DNA of 64,000 bases, taken from the NCBI RefSeq assembly GCF_015476655.1, contig NZ_JABFHF010000021.1, forward strand, positions 34,240 to 98,239, written 5' to 3'. The notes under the pieces are model-generated. The model saw nothing but the letters and a program-made list of their open reading frames with translations. It was not told the origin of the DNA and searched no databases. Positions 25,214 through 33,279 of the stretch are shown piece after piece. The position numbers and the translations under genes were made by a program. Numbering within the stretch: position 1 is the first letter of the stretch; each line of letters opens with the position of its first letter. The DNA comes from Aquiflexum lacus (GTDB taxonomy: Bacteria; Bacteroidota; Bacteroidia; Cytophagales; Cyclobacteriaceae).

Positions 25214-26182
25214 ATGAAAAAACACATTTACCCGATTGCAATCATACTGTCATTGGGATTCTTCTCCTGTCAAAATGAAGATATTCAAAATGGTTTGGAA
25301 ATCGAAGAATTCTTGGACGGCCACCCTGTAGTATATTCTGAGCAGAGATTTGATCCAGTTCCTGTTCAGCCTGTGAATGAATCAGCAAGATTGAATTCTG
25401 ACAATCTCCATGACATGGTATTAGTGAGTGCTACATATATCACTGCCGAAGAAAGCAACGAGGTGGGAAGAACTCTGATATTTTCAGATCGTGGAAATAA
25501 ACAACTGATTTTTGATTGGGCACCCAATTTAAGAATATCCGGGGAAACAGATATTTCATACTATATTGACAGATTTAGACCAGCTGCACCTTCCGGATTA
25601 ACTGTGGATGATACTGAACCTGTAATTGAAAGTGCGATATCAACTTGGGAAAATGCAAGATGTTCTACCATTGGACTAAATAGAATTGGAAATATCCCAG
25701 TTGCTGTGGGTGTTGTAGCAGCACAATTTGGATTTGGAGGGGCAGCAGGATATATCGCTGATATCAACCATGCAGGTTGGATGCCAGCTGGATTTTTTGA
25801 TCAGATAGTACCTAATGGATCGAATTTTATCTTGGGTGTAACATTCACTTTTGCATTTAGAGATGCAGATGGGAATCTTGTGGACACCAACAATGATGGC
25901 AAATTTGATGTAGCATTAAGAGAAATTTATTACAACAATAGATTTCTTTGGACTACTACGGGTGCACCGGGAACGGCAGATGTCGAAACAATAGTACTTC
26001 ATGAGATGGGACACGGATTAAGTCAGGAACATTTTGGAGCGGCATTTTTAGCAAGAAATGGTCGACTTAGGTTCAGTCCTAGGGCGGTTATGAATGCTTC
26101 TTATTCTGGACCACAAAGACAATTAGCAGGCACCGACAATGCCGGTCACTGTTCCATATGGGGCAATTGGCCCAATAATTGA
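25214..26182 (+). CDS. Metzincin-like zinc metalloprotease lipoprotein
   Basis: 322 residues. A lipoprotein signal peptide ends at Cys19 (LSLGFFSC), so the protein is probably anchored to the outer membrane or cell surface. The zinc motif HEMGHGLSQEH lies at residues 263-273 (His263, Glu264, His267, His273). This is the HExxHxxxxxH spacing of metzincins, but the usual Gly is a Ser. A possible Met-turn (AVMNASY, Met293) follows 20 residues later, as in that clan. The region between residues 100 and 255 has no clear domain. A secreted protease with unknown substrate is likely. The gene stands alone and ends in a strong terminator. Confidence 0.85.
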   Translation: MKKHIYPIAIILSLGFFSCQNEDIQNGLEIEEFLDGHPVVYSEQRFDPVPVQPVNESARLNSDNLHDMVLVSATYITAEESNEVGRTLIFSDRGNKQLIFDWAPNLRISGETDISYYIDRFRPAAPSGLTVDDTEPVIESAISTWENARCSTIGLNRIGNIPVAVGVVAAQFGFGGAAGYIADINHAGWMPAGFFDQIVPNGSNFILGVTFTFAFRDADGNLVDTNNDGKFDVALREIYYNNRFLWTTTGAPGTADVETIVLHEMGHGLSQEHFGAAFLARNGRLRFSPRAVMNASYSGPQRQLAGTDNAGHCSIWGNWPNN

Positions 26183-26198
26183 TAAAATTCTCTTTCAA

Positions 26199-26233
26199 AA
26201 AAGCTGTCCCGGATTGGTGACAGCTTTTTTTTT
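26199..26233 (+). terminator. Terminator of the metalloprotease gene
   Basis: AGCTGTC (26202-26208) pairs with GACAGCT (26219-26225), followed by nine T residues. It lies 17 bases after the stop codon. Confidence 0.9.
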
Positions 26234-26284
26234 ATCCAAAGCTTAGATTTTAAAAAAAACAGATAGTATCCTCTTTAGATTTTT

Positions 26285-26902
26285 TTATTTGATTTTCGAT
26301 CTCAAATAATTTCTAATCAAATCCAAAGCCCTGTCAAAATTACTGTTGTTCGGTACAATGATGTCCGCATCGTGTTTGAAAGGCTCAATGTATTTTTCAT
26401 AAGTTGGCATCACGTGCATTTCATATCGGTAAAGCACATCATCCAAATCATAGCCTCTTTCTACTTTATCACGTACTATTCTTCGCTTTAATTTGATGTA
26501 TTCTTTGGCATCTATAAAAACCTTCAAGTCCAGCAAGTCCGCCAGTTCGGGATAATACAACACAAAAATCCCCTCTACCACCACTACCGGGGAAGGAGCA
26601 AACTCCAGTGTTTTGGGTTTTTTATTGGGATTGTTGAAAGTATACTCTTGGCGATAGACGGTTTCTCCGCTTTGGATTTTTTTGATGTCTTCAGCATACT
26701 GAGAAAAGTCAATGGAATTTGGGGTGTCAAAATTGTGGACACCCTTTTCGTCCATAGGCTGCTGGTGTCGGGGTCTATAGTAATTGTCCTGAGAAATCAA
26801 ACAAACCTGCCCAGGTTCAAAAGAATGTAATAATTTGTCCAAAAAAAGTGTCTTCCCGGAGGCGCTACCTCCTGTAATTCCTACAATAAATGGTTTGCTC
26901 AT
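26285..26902 (-). CDS. udk: Uridine kinase
   Basis: 205 residues. P-loop GITGGSASGKT lies at residues 8-18. SQDNYYRP matches the uridine-binding loop of Udk, and FDTPNSIDF, VVVEGIFVLYYPEL and KRRIVRDKVERGYDLDDVLYRY complete the family pattern. The enzyme phosphorylates uridine and cytidine in nucleoside salvage in the cytoplasm. The rdgB gene ends 19 bases upstream on the same strand, so the pair is probably an operon. Confidence 0.96.
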   Translation of the reverse strand: MSKPFIVGITGGSASGKTLFLDKLLHSFEPGQVCLISQDNYYRPRHQQPMDEKGVHNFDTPNSIDFSQYAEDIKKIQSGETVYRQEYTFNNPNKKPKTLEFAPSPVVVVEGIFVLYYPELADLLDLKVFIDAKEYIKLKRRIVRDKVERGYDLDDVLYRYEMHVMPTYEKYIEPFKHDADIIVPNNSNFDRALDLIRNYLRSKIK

Positions 26903-26921
26903 GGAGGCTAAAATTAATAAA

Positions 26922-27491
26922 TTATTTGAGAAAGTCTGCCAAAGCCTTCACAGCTTTGCCTCTATGACTGATCTCATTTTTTTCCTCCATGCTCAGTTGG
27001 GCAAAAGTCTTGTCATAATCATCGGGCCTAAAAATCGGGTCATATCCGAAACCTCCCGATCCTATTAGTTCATGGATGATCTCACCCTCAGCAATTCCCT
27101 CAAAAGCATATTCTTTCCCTTCTAAAACCAACGCAATGACTGTTTTGAACTTGGCTTTTCTATTGGATTGACCCTTCATATTTTCCAATAACAATTCAAT
27201 ATTGCTGGAATCACTCCTCGGTTCACCGGCATATCTTCCGGAATACACTCCCGGTTCGCCATCCAAGGCCTCTACTTCCAATCCGGTATCATCTGCAAAG
27301 CAATCAACTCCATAATGTTCGCGAACATACCGGGCTTTTTGAAAAGCATTGTGATGGAGGGTATCCCCAGTCTCGGGCAGTTCTTCATGACACCCTATTT
27401 CTTCCAGAGAAACAATAGTAAAATCAGGTCCAAGAGCAGATTTTACTTCTTCAATTTTCTTTTTATTGTTTGTAGCAAAGCAGATTTTCAT
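26922..27491 (-). CDS. rdgB: RdgB/HAM1-type non-canonical purine NTP pyrophosphatase
   Basis: 189 residues, the usual family length. FATNNKKKIEEV opens the protein, with ETGDTLHHNAFQKA, the DDTGLEVEALDGEPGVYSGR stretch and GGFGYDPIF further on; all are family signatures. It hydrolyses dITP, dXTP and similar nucleotides to monophosphates, keeping them out of DNA. It precedes udk by 19 bases, so two nucleotide-handling genes share a transcript. Confidence 0.96.
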   Translation of the reverse strand: MKICFATNNKKKIEEVKSALGPDFTIVSLEEIGCHEELPETGDTLHHNAFQKARYVREHYGVDCFADDTGLEVEALDGEPGVYSGRYAGEPRSDSSNIELLLENMKGQSNRKAKFKTVIALVLEGKEYAFEGIAEGEIIHELIGSGGFGYDPIFRPDDYDKTFAQLSMEEKNEISHRGKAVKALADFLK

Positions 27492-28022
27492 ATTCCCAAA
27501 AATAGAATTTTAAAATTATATATACATTGTAGAATTGACGGTAATGATGTAAGTGATCTGGTTTCCTTTGCTTATTGTGGCTGAAGTTGAAAGTCCGAAG
27601 TAGGAGGTTGACGCGTCATTGCGAGCCTGCCTGCCGATTTTGGTAGGAAGCACTTGGGAAACTTTGATATTTTGAACAGTCCTTACTGCGACGTGGCAAT
27701 CTCATTGGATGAAGGGGTGAAACAAATTAAAAATAATAAAAAAAGTGTCAAGTAATTACAGGACATGACATAGCCCGAAATGACAGTTTAACCATCTATT
27801 GATTTAATTTACACCTATACTTATACTGATAAGAAATTGGCTTCTAAAAATACATTGCGGTTAAATTCTTTTCGGATTATCCAGCTTCTTATACCCAATT
27901 CAAGAATTGATTATATAATTTTCCCAACTTCGGACTTCGGACTTCCATGCATTTCATAAAAAAAGTGTATTATTAAAAATAAAGCGCTGAATCAATTTAA
28001 ACTTCTTCAAAAAACCCCAAAT
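27492..28022. other. Intergenic region with dispersed repeat
   Basis: About 530 bases without a gene. Its centre holds a dispersed repeat at 27613-27703. The rest is AT-rich and contains no recognisable RNA or small gene. Confidence 0.5.
27613..27703 (+). repeat. Dispersed repeat, copy 1 (GCGTCATTGCGAG ... GACGTGGCAATCTC)
   Basis: This segment matches the reverse complement of 43212-43280 over almost its whole length. Shared blocks include GCGTCATTGCGAG, AGCACTTGG, ACTTTGATATTTTGAACAG and GCGACGTGGCAATCTC. This copy carries about 22 extra bases after GCGAG that fold as CTGCC-loop-GGTAG, apparently a palindromic element inserted in the repeat. Confidence 0.8.
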
Positions 28023-28595
28023 ATGAAAAAAATCACTGTTTACTGCGGATCCAATAAAGGTAAAAATCCGGCCTATGAACAAGGTGTTCTGGCATTGGCC
28101 AAGGAAATGATCAAAAGAGATTTGGCTTTGGTCTATGGGGCAGGGAATGTGGGTTTGATGGGGGTAATCGCTGATGCTATGCTGGTTGCCGGGAAAAAGG
28201 TTTACGGGATTATTCCCCAAAAATTGGTTGACATTGAGGTGGCACATAATGGATGTACCGAACTTACCGTAGTAGAAACCATGCGTGATAGAAAATGGCT
28301 GATGGCCGAGCGGGGTGATGGTTTTATTGCCATGCCGGGAGGTATTGGCACCTTTGAGGAGCTATTTGAAATCATGACACTCAACCAATTGGCCTACATC
28401 CAAAAACCTCTAGCCCTGTACAATGTCAATGGGTATTATGATGGATTGATTGCATTTTTGAGCCATGCTGTACAAGAGGGATTTTTACACAAAGCGCAAT
28501 TGGATCTGTTGATTGTGAGCAGCAACCCTGTTGAGTTATTGGATAAAATGGCAGGATTTGAGCCAAAGTCCATTGAGAAGTGGGAGGTGAAGTAG
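28023..28595 (+). CDS. LOG-family phosphoribohydrolase (TIGR00730)
   Basis: 190 residues. The family signature PGGIGTFEELFEI is present, with VYCGSNKG at the N-terminus, YGAGNVGLMGVIADAML for phosphate binding, and MRDRKWLMAE before the PGG motif. LOG proteins hydrolyse nucleoside 5'-monophosphates (cytokinin ribotides in plants, AMP-like compounds in bacteria) and were once called lysine decarboxylases. Transcription ends in a cluster of palindromic repeats. Confidence 0.93.
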   Translation: MKKITVYCGSNKGKNPAYEQGVLALAKEMIKRDLALVYGAGNVGLMGVIADAMLVAGKKVYGIIPQKLVDIEVAHNGCTELTVVETMRDRKWLMAERGDGFIAMPGGIGTFEELFEIMTLNQLAYIQKPLALYNVNGYYDGLIAFLSHAVQEGFLHKAQLDLLIVSSNPVELLDKMAGFEPKSIEKWEVK

Positions 28596-29149
28596 TCTCA
28601 GTAGGCAGTTTTCGGTAGGCAGTTCAGGGTACGACAACCTTTGAGGTCTTTTTTTAGACCTTGAAGGTTTTTTTGATAGTAAAGGTATAAACAATGAAAG
28701 TCCTGTATACTGGAAAGACCTTCGAGGTTTTGGAAACCTCAAAGGTTTTTTTGATAGTAAAGGTATAAACAATGAAAGTCCTGTATACTGGAAAGACCTT
28801 CGAGGTTTTGGAAACCTCAAAGGTCAGGTGCCGCTAACCTTTGAGGTCTTTTTTTAGACCTCGAAGGTTTTTCACCTTGAGCAACTTAGGAGGTTTGTTT
28901 ATTATTAGTAAGTTTTCAGTGGGCAGTTACATCAGGTTACTCGTCATCCCGAGTCTTTAACATTTTTAAAATGTTCAGAAAGGGAATGACATCGAAGCTG
29001 GCAGCAGACCTCTCCTGACGTCGAGGTGACAAGGCAAAGTTCTGTAATAGATTTGAATGCTATTTGTAGTTCTGTACCATCAATTTTCAAATCTGTCATT
29101 GGTAGTAATGAAAATTGACATTTACAGAAAAGAAAACGGCATTCAGTAA
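28596..29149. other. Repeat-rich intergenic region
   Basis: This region is about 550 bases of non-coding sequence. It holds the palindrome cluster in its first half and, at 29006-29034, a second dispersed repeat (AGACCTCTCCTGACGTCGAG followed by GTGACAAGG), which recurs inverted at 40101-40128. Confidence 0.6.
28636..28869. repeat. Cluster of palindromes with a 78-bp tandem duplication
   Basis: Four copies of a palindrome of the type AACCTTTGAGGT-loop-ACCTCGAAGGTT lie at 28636-28669, 28718-28747, 28796-28825 and 28836-28869. The middle ones are embedded in an essentially perfect 78-base tandem repeat: GATAGTAAAGGTATAAAC starts at 28675 and again at 28753. A relative with GGGGT in place of GAGGT sits at 38194-38224. 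Confidence 0.85.
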
Positions 29150-29632
29150 TTAAACACTTTCATCTAAAAGCTGCATCAACTTTTCCAAATAGGTGACATC
29201 ATCCTGATCAAAATCATCAAGCTTGTCACTGTCCACATCAAGGACTATCCAAACCTTGTCTTCTTTGAATCCCGGAACGACAATTTCTGATTTTGAAGCC
29301 GAACTGCAGGCAATGTGGCCGGGAAATGCATCCACATCCGGGACCAATTGTGTTTTGCCATCTTTCCATGCGGTACCGCATACCCCTTTGCCAAAAGCAA
29401 TACGGGCACAGGCCACAGGCCCCTGAAAAGGGCCAAGTACCAATTGTTCACCTTTGACCAGGTAAAACCCTACCCAAAAAAACCCAAAAGCTTCTTTCAA
29501 AACTGCGGCCACATTGGCCAAGTTGGCATATAAATCTGTCTCAGAAGAAATCAAGGCTTCAATTTGAGGAAGGATTGCTTGGTATTTTTCTGCTTTGGTC
29601 GCAGTGGTAGGTATGTATATAGTTTCAGACAT
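29150..29632 (-). CDS. msrC: Free methionine-(R)-sulfoxide reductase (GAF domain)
   Basis: 160 residues from ATG 29632 (MSET). The whole protein is one GAF domain with the three cysteines of the fRMsr family in place: Cys75 in GPVACARI, Cys85 in GKGVCGTAW and Cys109 in GHIACSSASKSEIVVP. The enzyme reduces free L-methionine-(R)-sulfoxide using thioredoxin. It starts 1 base after the stop of a 61-residue protein, at the end of a four-gene minus-strand run with ribD. The frame extends 5 codons upstream, but that would overlap the preceding gene. Confidence 0.93.
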   Translation of the reverse strand: MSETIYIPTTATKAEKYQAILPQIEALISSETDLYANLANVAAVLKEAFGFFWVGFYLVKGEQLVLGPFQGPVACARIAFGKGVCGTAWKDGKTQLVPDVDAFPGHIACSSASKSEIVVPGFKEDKVWIVLDVDSDKLDDFDQDDVTYLEKLMQLLDESV

Positions 29633-29633
29633 T

Positions 29634-29819
29634 CTACTTAGTATCAATTAAATTAAAAAATCTTTCTTTTGCTTCGATAAGCGTGATGGTCTTTCCATCC
29701 AAAGAATCTTTCATTCCAATTTCAACTTTTTGGATGAAAAGCAGTCTTTCCACCAAATCCTCAATATCAAACTCATTTGGCATCTTTTCCAAGATTTCCT
29801 TAACCTGTTCTTTTTTCAT
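29634..29819 (-). CDS. Small antitoxin-like protein (61 residues), no toxin alongside
   Basis: 61 residues, acidic and helical (QVKEILEKMPNEFDIEDLVE). It ends with an SLDGKTITLIEAKERF segment that resembles small Bacteroidota proteins often annotated as antitoxins or unknowns. No RelE/ParE-type toxin gene is adjacent: ribD lies 10 bases upstream and fRMsr begins one base downstream. Either the toxin has been lost or the protein has another role. The length and codon pattern are consistent with a real gene. Confidence 0.6.
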   Translation of the reverse strand: MKKEQVKEILEKMPNEFDIEDLVERLLFIQKVEIGMKDSLDGKTITLIEAKERFFNLIDTK

Positions 29820-29829
29820 TATCTCAGAA

Positions 29830-30870
29830 TTATATATCCAAATTTAAACTATTTCTTGAAATTATTAGCTTGTCTTTCATAATGTCAAGATCTTCAATTT
29901 GAATTCTATTTAGTTGGGGTGCCGGAATACCACTTCCAAATTGAACCTGTCCGGTAAAAACCCTAGCCTCATCCCAAAGGTTCTCCTGAATAAATTTATT
30001 CAGCAATTGGGCGCCACCTTCCACAATCAGACTTTGGATTTTTCTTTCATACAGATCTTCCAGGATTTCACCAATATTGAATCCTTCAGGAAGTTTGACA
30101 TGTTCCAGATTATCTGCCTTTTGTGTCTTAACCTGATTGTAACATAAAGTTGATTGGCTTTGGTCGAAGAGATGTAGACCGGGATCAAGGGTCAGTTTTC
30201 GGTCAACTACTATCCTGATGGGATTTTTCGCTACCCACTCACGTACATTCAATTGAGGGTTGTCATATTTGGCAGTCAAAGTACCTACCATAATGGCATC
30301 TTCTTCTGATCTCCATCGATGGACCAATTGACGACTATAGGGATTGCTGATCCATTTGGAATCATAATTTTCTCTGGCAATAAAGCCATCTTTGGTCTGA
30401 GCCCATTTCAGGATAACATAAGGACGCTTCTTCTCCATAAAAGTAAAAAACCTCTTATTCTGCTCCCTTACCTTTTTATCCAATACACCTGTAACTACCT
30501 CTATTCCCGCATCTTTTAAAATCTGAATGCCTTTGCCCCCTACAAGTGGGTTGGTGTCTACTGTTCCTATGACTACCTTTCTTACCTTTTTCTCCACCAA
30601 AAGATTGGCGCAGGGGGCTGTTTTTCCCCAATGGGCACAAGGTTCCAATGTGACATATACCGTGGAAAAAGGAAGCAATTCAGGATTTTTGAGGGATGAT
30701 ATGGCATTAGGTTCTGCGTGGGCTTGGCCATATTCTTCATGATAGCCCTCACCTATGATTTCATCCTTATGGACAATCACACAACCAACCATTGGATTAG
30801 GGCTGACAGAACCTAAACCCAATAAAGCGAGTTCCAATGCCCGAAGCATATATTTTTCGTCCTGACTCAT
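29830..30870 (-). CDS. ribD: RibD, bifunctional riboflavin deaminase-reductase
   Basis: 346 residues. The N-terminal deaminase domain has the zinc ligands HAEPNAI (His-Ala-Glu) and PCAHWGKTAPC (PCxxxGxTxPC). The C-terminal reductase domain begins near residue 148 (RPYVILKWAQTKDGFIA) and contains VEGGAQLLNKFI. The enzyme carries out the second and third steps of riboflavin synthesis in the cytoplasm. It begins one base after the stop of a DUF4382 lipoprotein gene and is followed at short spacing by an antitoxin-like gene and fRMsr. I see no FMN riboswitch upstream. Confidence 0.96.
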   Translation of the reverse strand: MSQDEKYMLRALELALLGLGSVSPNPMVGCVIVHKDEIIGEGYHEEYGQAHAEPNAISSLKNPELLPFSTVYVTLEPCAHWGKTAPCANLLVEKKVRKVVIGTVDTNPLVGGKGIQILKDAGIEVVTGVLDKKVREQNKRFFTFMEKKRPYVILKWAQTKDGFIARENYDSKWISNPYSRQLVHRWRSEEDAIMVGTLTAKYDNPQLNVREWVAKNPIRIVVDRKLTLDPGLHLFDQSQSTLCYNQVKTQKADNLEHVKLPEGFNIGEILEDLYERKIQSLIVEGGAQLLNKFIQENLWDEARVFTGQVQFGSGIPAPQLNRIQIEDLDIMKDKLIISRNSLNLDI

Positions 30871-30871
30871 G

Positions 30872-31669
30872 TTATGGAATTGGCCGGAGATTTATTTCTC
30901 CCAGTTGGGTTCTCTGACGAGGTTCAACAAGGACATTGTTTACTGTATCGGGTAAAAAGCTATCGCTAAAGGGATAGATAAAAACCGTTACCTCACCATT
31001 TAATCCCCTGATCAGAAAATTCCCTTGAGGGTTTTGGGTAGTACTGGCGAGGGTATCAAGACCCTGAATGGCAAGTATCAACGATTTTTGGGTCTGAGGA
31101 CGAATGATGCCTGCAATGTCCCCCGTGTTGATGCTGGAGAATGCCCTGAAATCAGGGGCCAATAAAAACTCACCTTGAGTTCCTCCTGTGAACAATATAG
31201 ATTCCAAAGTATTGAAATCAATAAAAATATCATGGGAAATACCGCCATCTAAAGGAATACTAACAGGCATAACAGGGTTTTCAGCAGCGTTATCTACAAA
31301 CCTTGGCACAAACCTATCACCTCCAAGGATGACGTAGTTATCATCACCCAAGCTGAGTTTGAGCTCAGTAATGGCACCCACCAAAAATTCCCCTCTACCA
31401 ATCAGATATTGTCCGGTATTGACCAAAGTGGATAAGTTGGCCTGTTGATTGGCCTGAAGGTTCGATAAAAAAACCGCCTCAGCATTATCCTGCCCCCTTG
31501 TTCCGGTTACTTGTACCTCCACTCCCAATATTTCGATTCCCACTTCCTCAAAAAAACCAGGAGTACCTACCAAGAAAACATTGACAAGGGCAGTGGACCT
31601 TTCTTCGGTACCTGAACAGCCAAAATTTAGGTACAGGAGCAATAAAATAAGCAGTTGTTTGATTTTCAC
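30872..31669 (-). CDS. DUF4382-type lipoprotein
   Basis: 265 residues. A lipoprotein signal peptide ends at Cys18 (LYLNFGC). The body fits DUF4382: an N-terminal strand LVNVFLVGTP, a V-E-I-L-G-V-E-V-Q-V segment, GEFLVGAITELKLSLGDDNYV, then PVSIPLDGGISHDIFIDFNT and a late DFRAFS. DUF4382 proteins are exported and of unknown function, probably binding modules on the cell surface or in the periplasm. The gene is the first of a tight four-gene run ending with fRMsr. Confidence 0.8.
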   Translation of the reverse strand: MKIKQLLILLLLYLNFGCSGTEERSTALVNVFLVGTPGFFEEVGIEILGVEVQVTGTRGQDNAEAVFLSNLQANQQANLSTLVNTGQYLIGRGEFLVGAITELKLSLGDDNYVILGGDRFVPRFVDNAAENPVMPVSIPLDGGISHDIFIDFNTLESILFTGGTQGEFLLAPDFRAFSSINTGDIAGIIRPQTQKSLILAIQGLDTLASTTQNPQGNFLIRGLNGEVTVFIYPFSDSFLPDTVNNVLVEPRQRTQLGEINLRPIP

Positions 31670-31720
31670 ATTTCAAAAATAGAAAAGATAGAGGAAAGAT
31701 AAGTTAATATATCGCTTGAA

Positions 31721-31751
31721 TAAAAAAAAAGCCCAGGAAGCCATGTCCTGA
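31721..31751 (-). terminator. Terminator-like hairpin upstream of the DUF4382 gene
   Basis: CAGGA (31734-31738) and TCCTG (31746-31750) pair, with two further GC pairs outside. The minus strand continues with nine T residues. No minus-strand gene ends here, so it may be a leader attenuator or a chance structure. Confidence 0.3.
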
Positions 31752-31924
31752 GCATATACGGGGAACTAAAGTGTCACCATTTGTCACCCAAAAAATATTA
31801 ATCTTCAGATATAGTTGGTTCAATTTTCATTCAATAATTAATCAATCATTGTGCCAATTCGGCTTCTCTATATTTTTTTCACCCAAGATTAGCCTGTAAA
31901 CAATTAGCTTTAGTAATTTTGGCC

Positions 31925-33277
31925 ATGATGCAATGGGAAAAATTATTGGCCTCGGGAAGATTTGATCCGACCAAAAAGAAAAGTACGGTACATGATTCTT
32001 TTAGAAGTGAATTTGAAATTGACTACGATAGAATCATCTTTTCTGCACCTTTTCGAAATCTCCAGGACAAAACACAGGTATTCCCTTTACCTGAACATGA
32101 TTTTGTCCATACCAGACTGACTCATAGCCTCGAAGTCTCCAGTGTTGGCCGGTCTTTAGGCAAATCAGTCGGTGAATACTTGGTGGATAAATATCCCGAC
32201 CTATTTGAAATTGGTATCCATTCCTCAGACATAGGGGCAATTGTAGCTGCCGCAGCGCTGACCCATGATATTGGCAATCCGCCTTTCGGTCATGCGGGAG
32301 AGGAAGCCATCTCCGATTTTTTTAAACACCATCCCTATGGAATAGTCTGGCAGGGACAGGTCAAACCTGTAGAATGGACTGATTTATGCAATTTCGAAGG
32401 TAATGCACAAGGATTTCGCATGTTGGTGGCACATAATAATGGATTGAAGCTTTCCTATGCCACGTTGGCTTCCTTTACCAAATACCCCAGACCCGCACAG
32501 GTATTTGAAAGGGATAAGAAAAGGCGAAGCCAAAAGAAATTTGGGTTTTTTGCTGATCAGATACAAGACTACGCCCACCTGTCGAAGGTTTTGGGATTGG
32601 GTAAATCCAGTCCGGAATGTTGGTCGAGACATCCTTTGGCGTTTTTGGTGGAGGCTGCAGATGATATTTGTTACAGTATTATTGATTTGGAAGATGGCTG
32701 CACCTTGGGTTTGGTTTCTTTTGAGCAGAGCAGAGACCTGATGGTTGAGATCCTCAGAGAAAGATTCAAGCCTGAAAAGCTAGAAAAATATACTACCCAA
32801 ACACAGAAACTTGCCATCCTGAGGGCAATGACCATCGGGAAGTTAGTGGAGGAATGCGTCATTGCATTTTGTCAAAAAGAGGAGGAGATGCTGACAGGAG
32901 ATTTTGATCAAGCACTTACGGAAATTATTCCTTCTGCCGCAGCGCTGTCCAAAATATCTGATCTTTCTGTTCAAAAAATCTATCGCTCAAAACCCGTTCT
33001 GGAAAAAGAAGCAGCAGGATTTCAGGTTTTGGAGGGTTTACTTGAGGTTTTTTCTATGGCACTGAATCATAAGTTTTATCAAACAGAACTTTATTCAGGA
33101 AGAGACAAAAGTATCCTGAGATTATTGCCCGAGGATTTTCCTTTGGAAGGGTGGGGAGAACACGTCAACCCATATCCCATGCTGCGGGCTTTGATTGATT
33201 TTATTTCAGGAATGACAGATAAATATGCTTTGGCACTTTATAGAAAAGTAAAAGGAATTAGCTTGCCTGGGGCTTAA
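31925..33277 (+). CDS. dgt: Deoxyguanosinetriphosphate triphosphohydrolase-like HD protein
   Basis: About 450 residues. HD-domain metal ligands are visible: RLTHSLEVS (His), AALTHDIGNPPFGHAGE (His-Asp and the substrate His) and a late EAADDICYSIIDLEDG (Asp). These match the dGTPase family, which releases triphosphate from dGTP or other dNTPs and affects nucleotide balance. ATG 31925 is preferred; a TTG two codons earlier is possible, and another ATG follows at 31928. The gene is flanked by unrelated convergent genes; its stop is 2 bases before the stop of the PPP phosphatase gene on the other strand. Confidence 0.93.
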   Translation: MMQWEKLLASGRFDPTKKKSTVHDSFRSEFEIDYDRIIFSAPFRNLQDKTQVFPLPEHDFVHTRLTHSLEVSSVGRSLGKSVGEYLVDKYPDLFEIGIHSSDIGAIVAAAALTHDIGNPPFGHAGEEAISDFFKHHPYGIVWQGQVKPVEWTDLCNFEGNAQGFRMLVAHNNGLKLSYATLASFTKYPRPAQVFERDKKRRSQKKFGFFADQIQDYAHLSKVLGLGKSSPECWSRHPLAFLVEAADDICYSIIDLEDGCTLGLVSFEQSRDLMVEILRERFKPEKLEKYTTQTQKLAILRAMTIGKLVEECVIAFCQKEEEMLTGDFDQALTEIIPSAAALSKISDLSVQKIYRSKPVLEKEAAGFQVLEGLLEVFSMALNHKFYQTELYSGRDKSILRLLPEDFPLEGWGEHVNPYPMLRALIDFISGMTDKYALALYRKVKGISLPGA

Positions 33278-33279
33278 AC

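Noticed and set aside
28536..28820. Minus-strand open frame of 94 codons with a perfectly repeated 26-residue block
   Set aside because: The repeat is simply the 78-bp DNA duplication read in frame; the frame overlaps the LOG gene end and palindromes, with no protein-like character.
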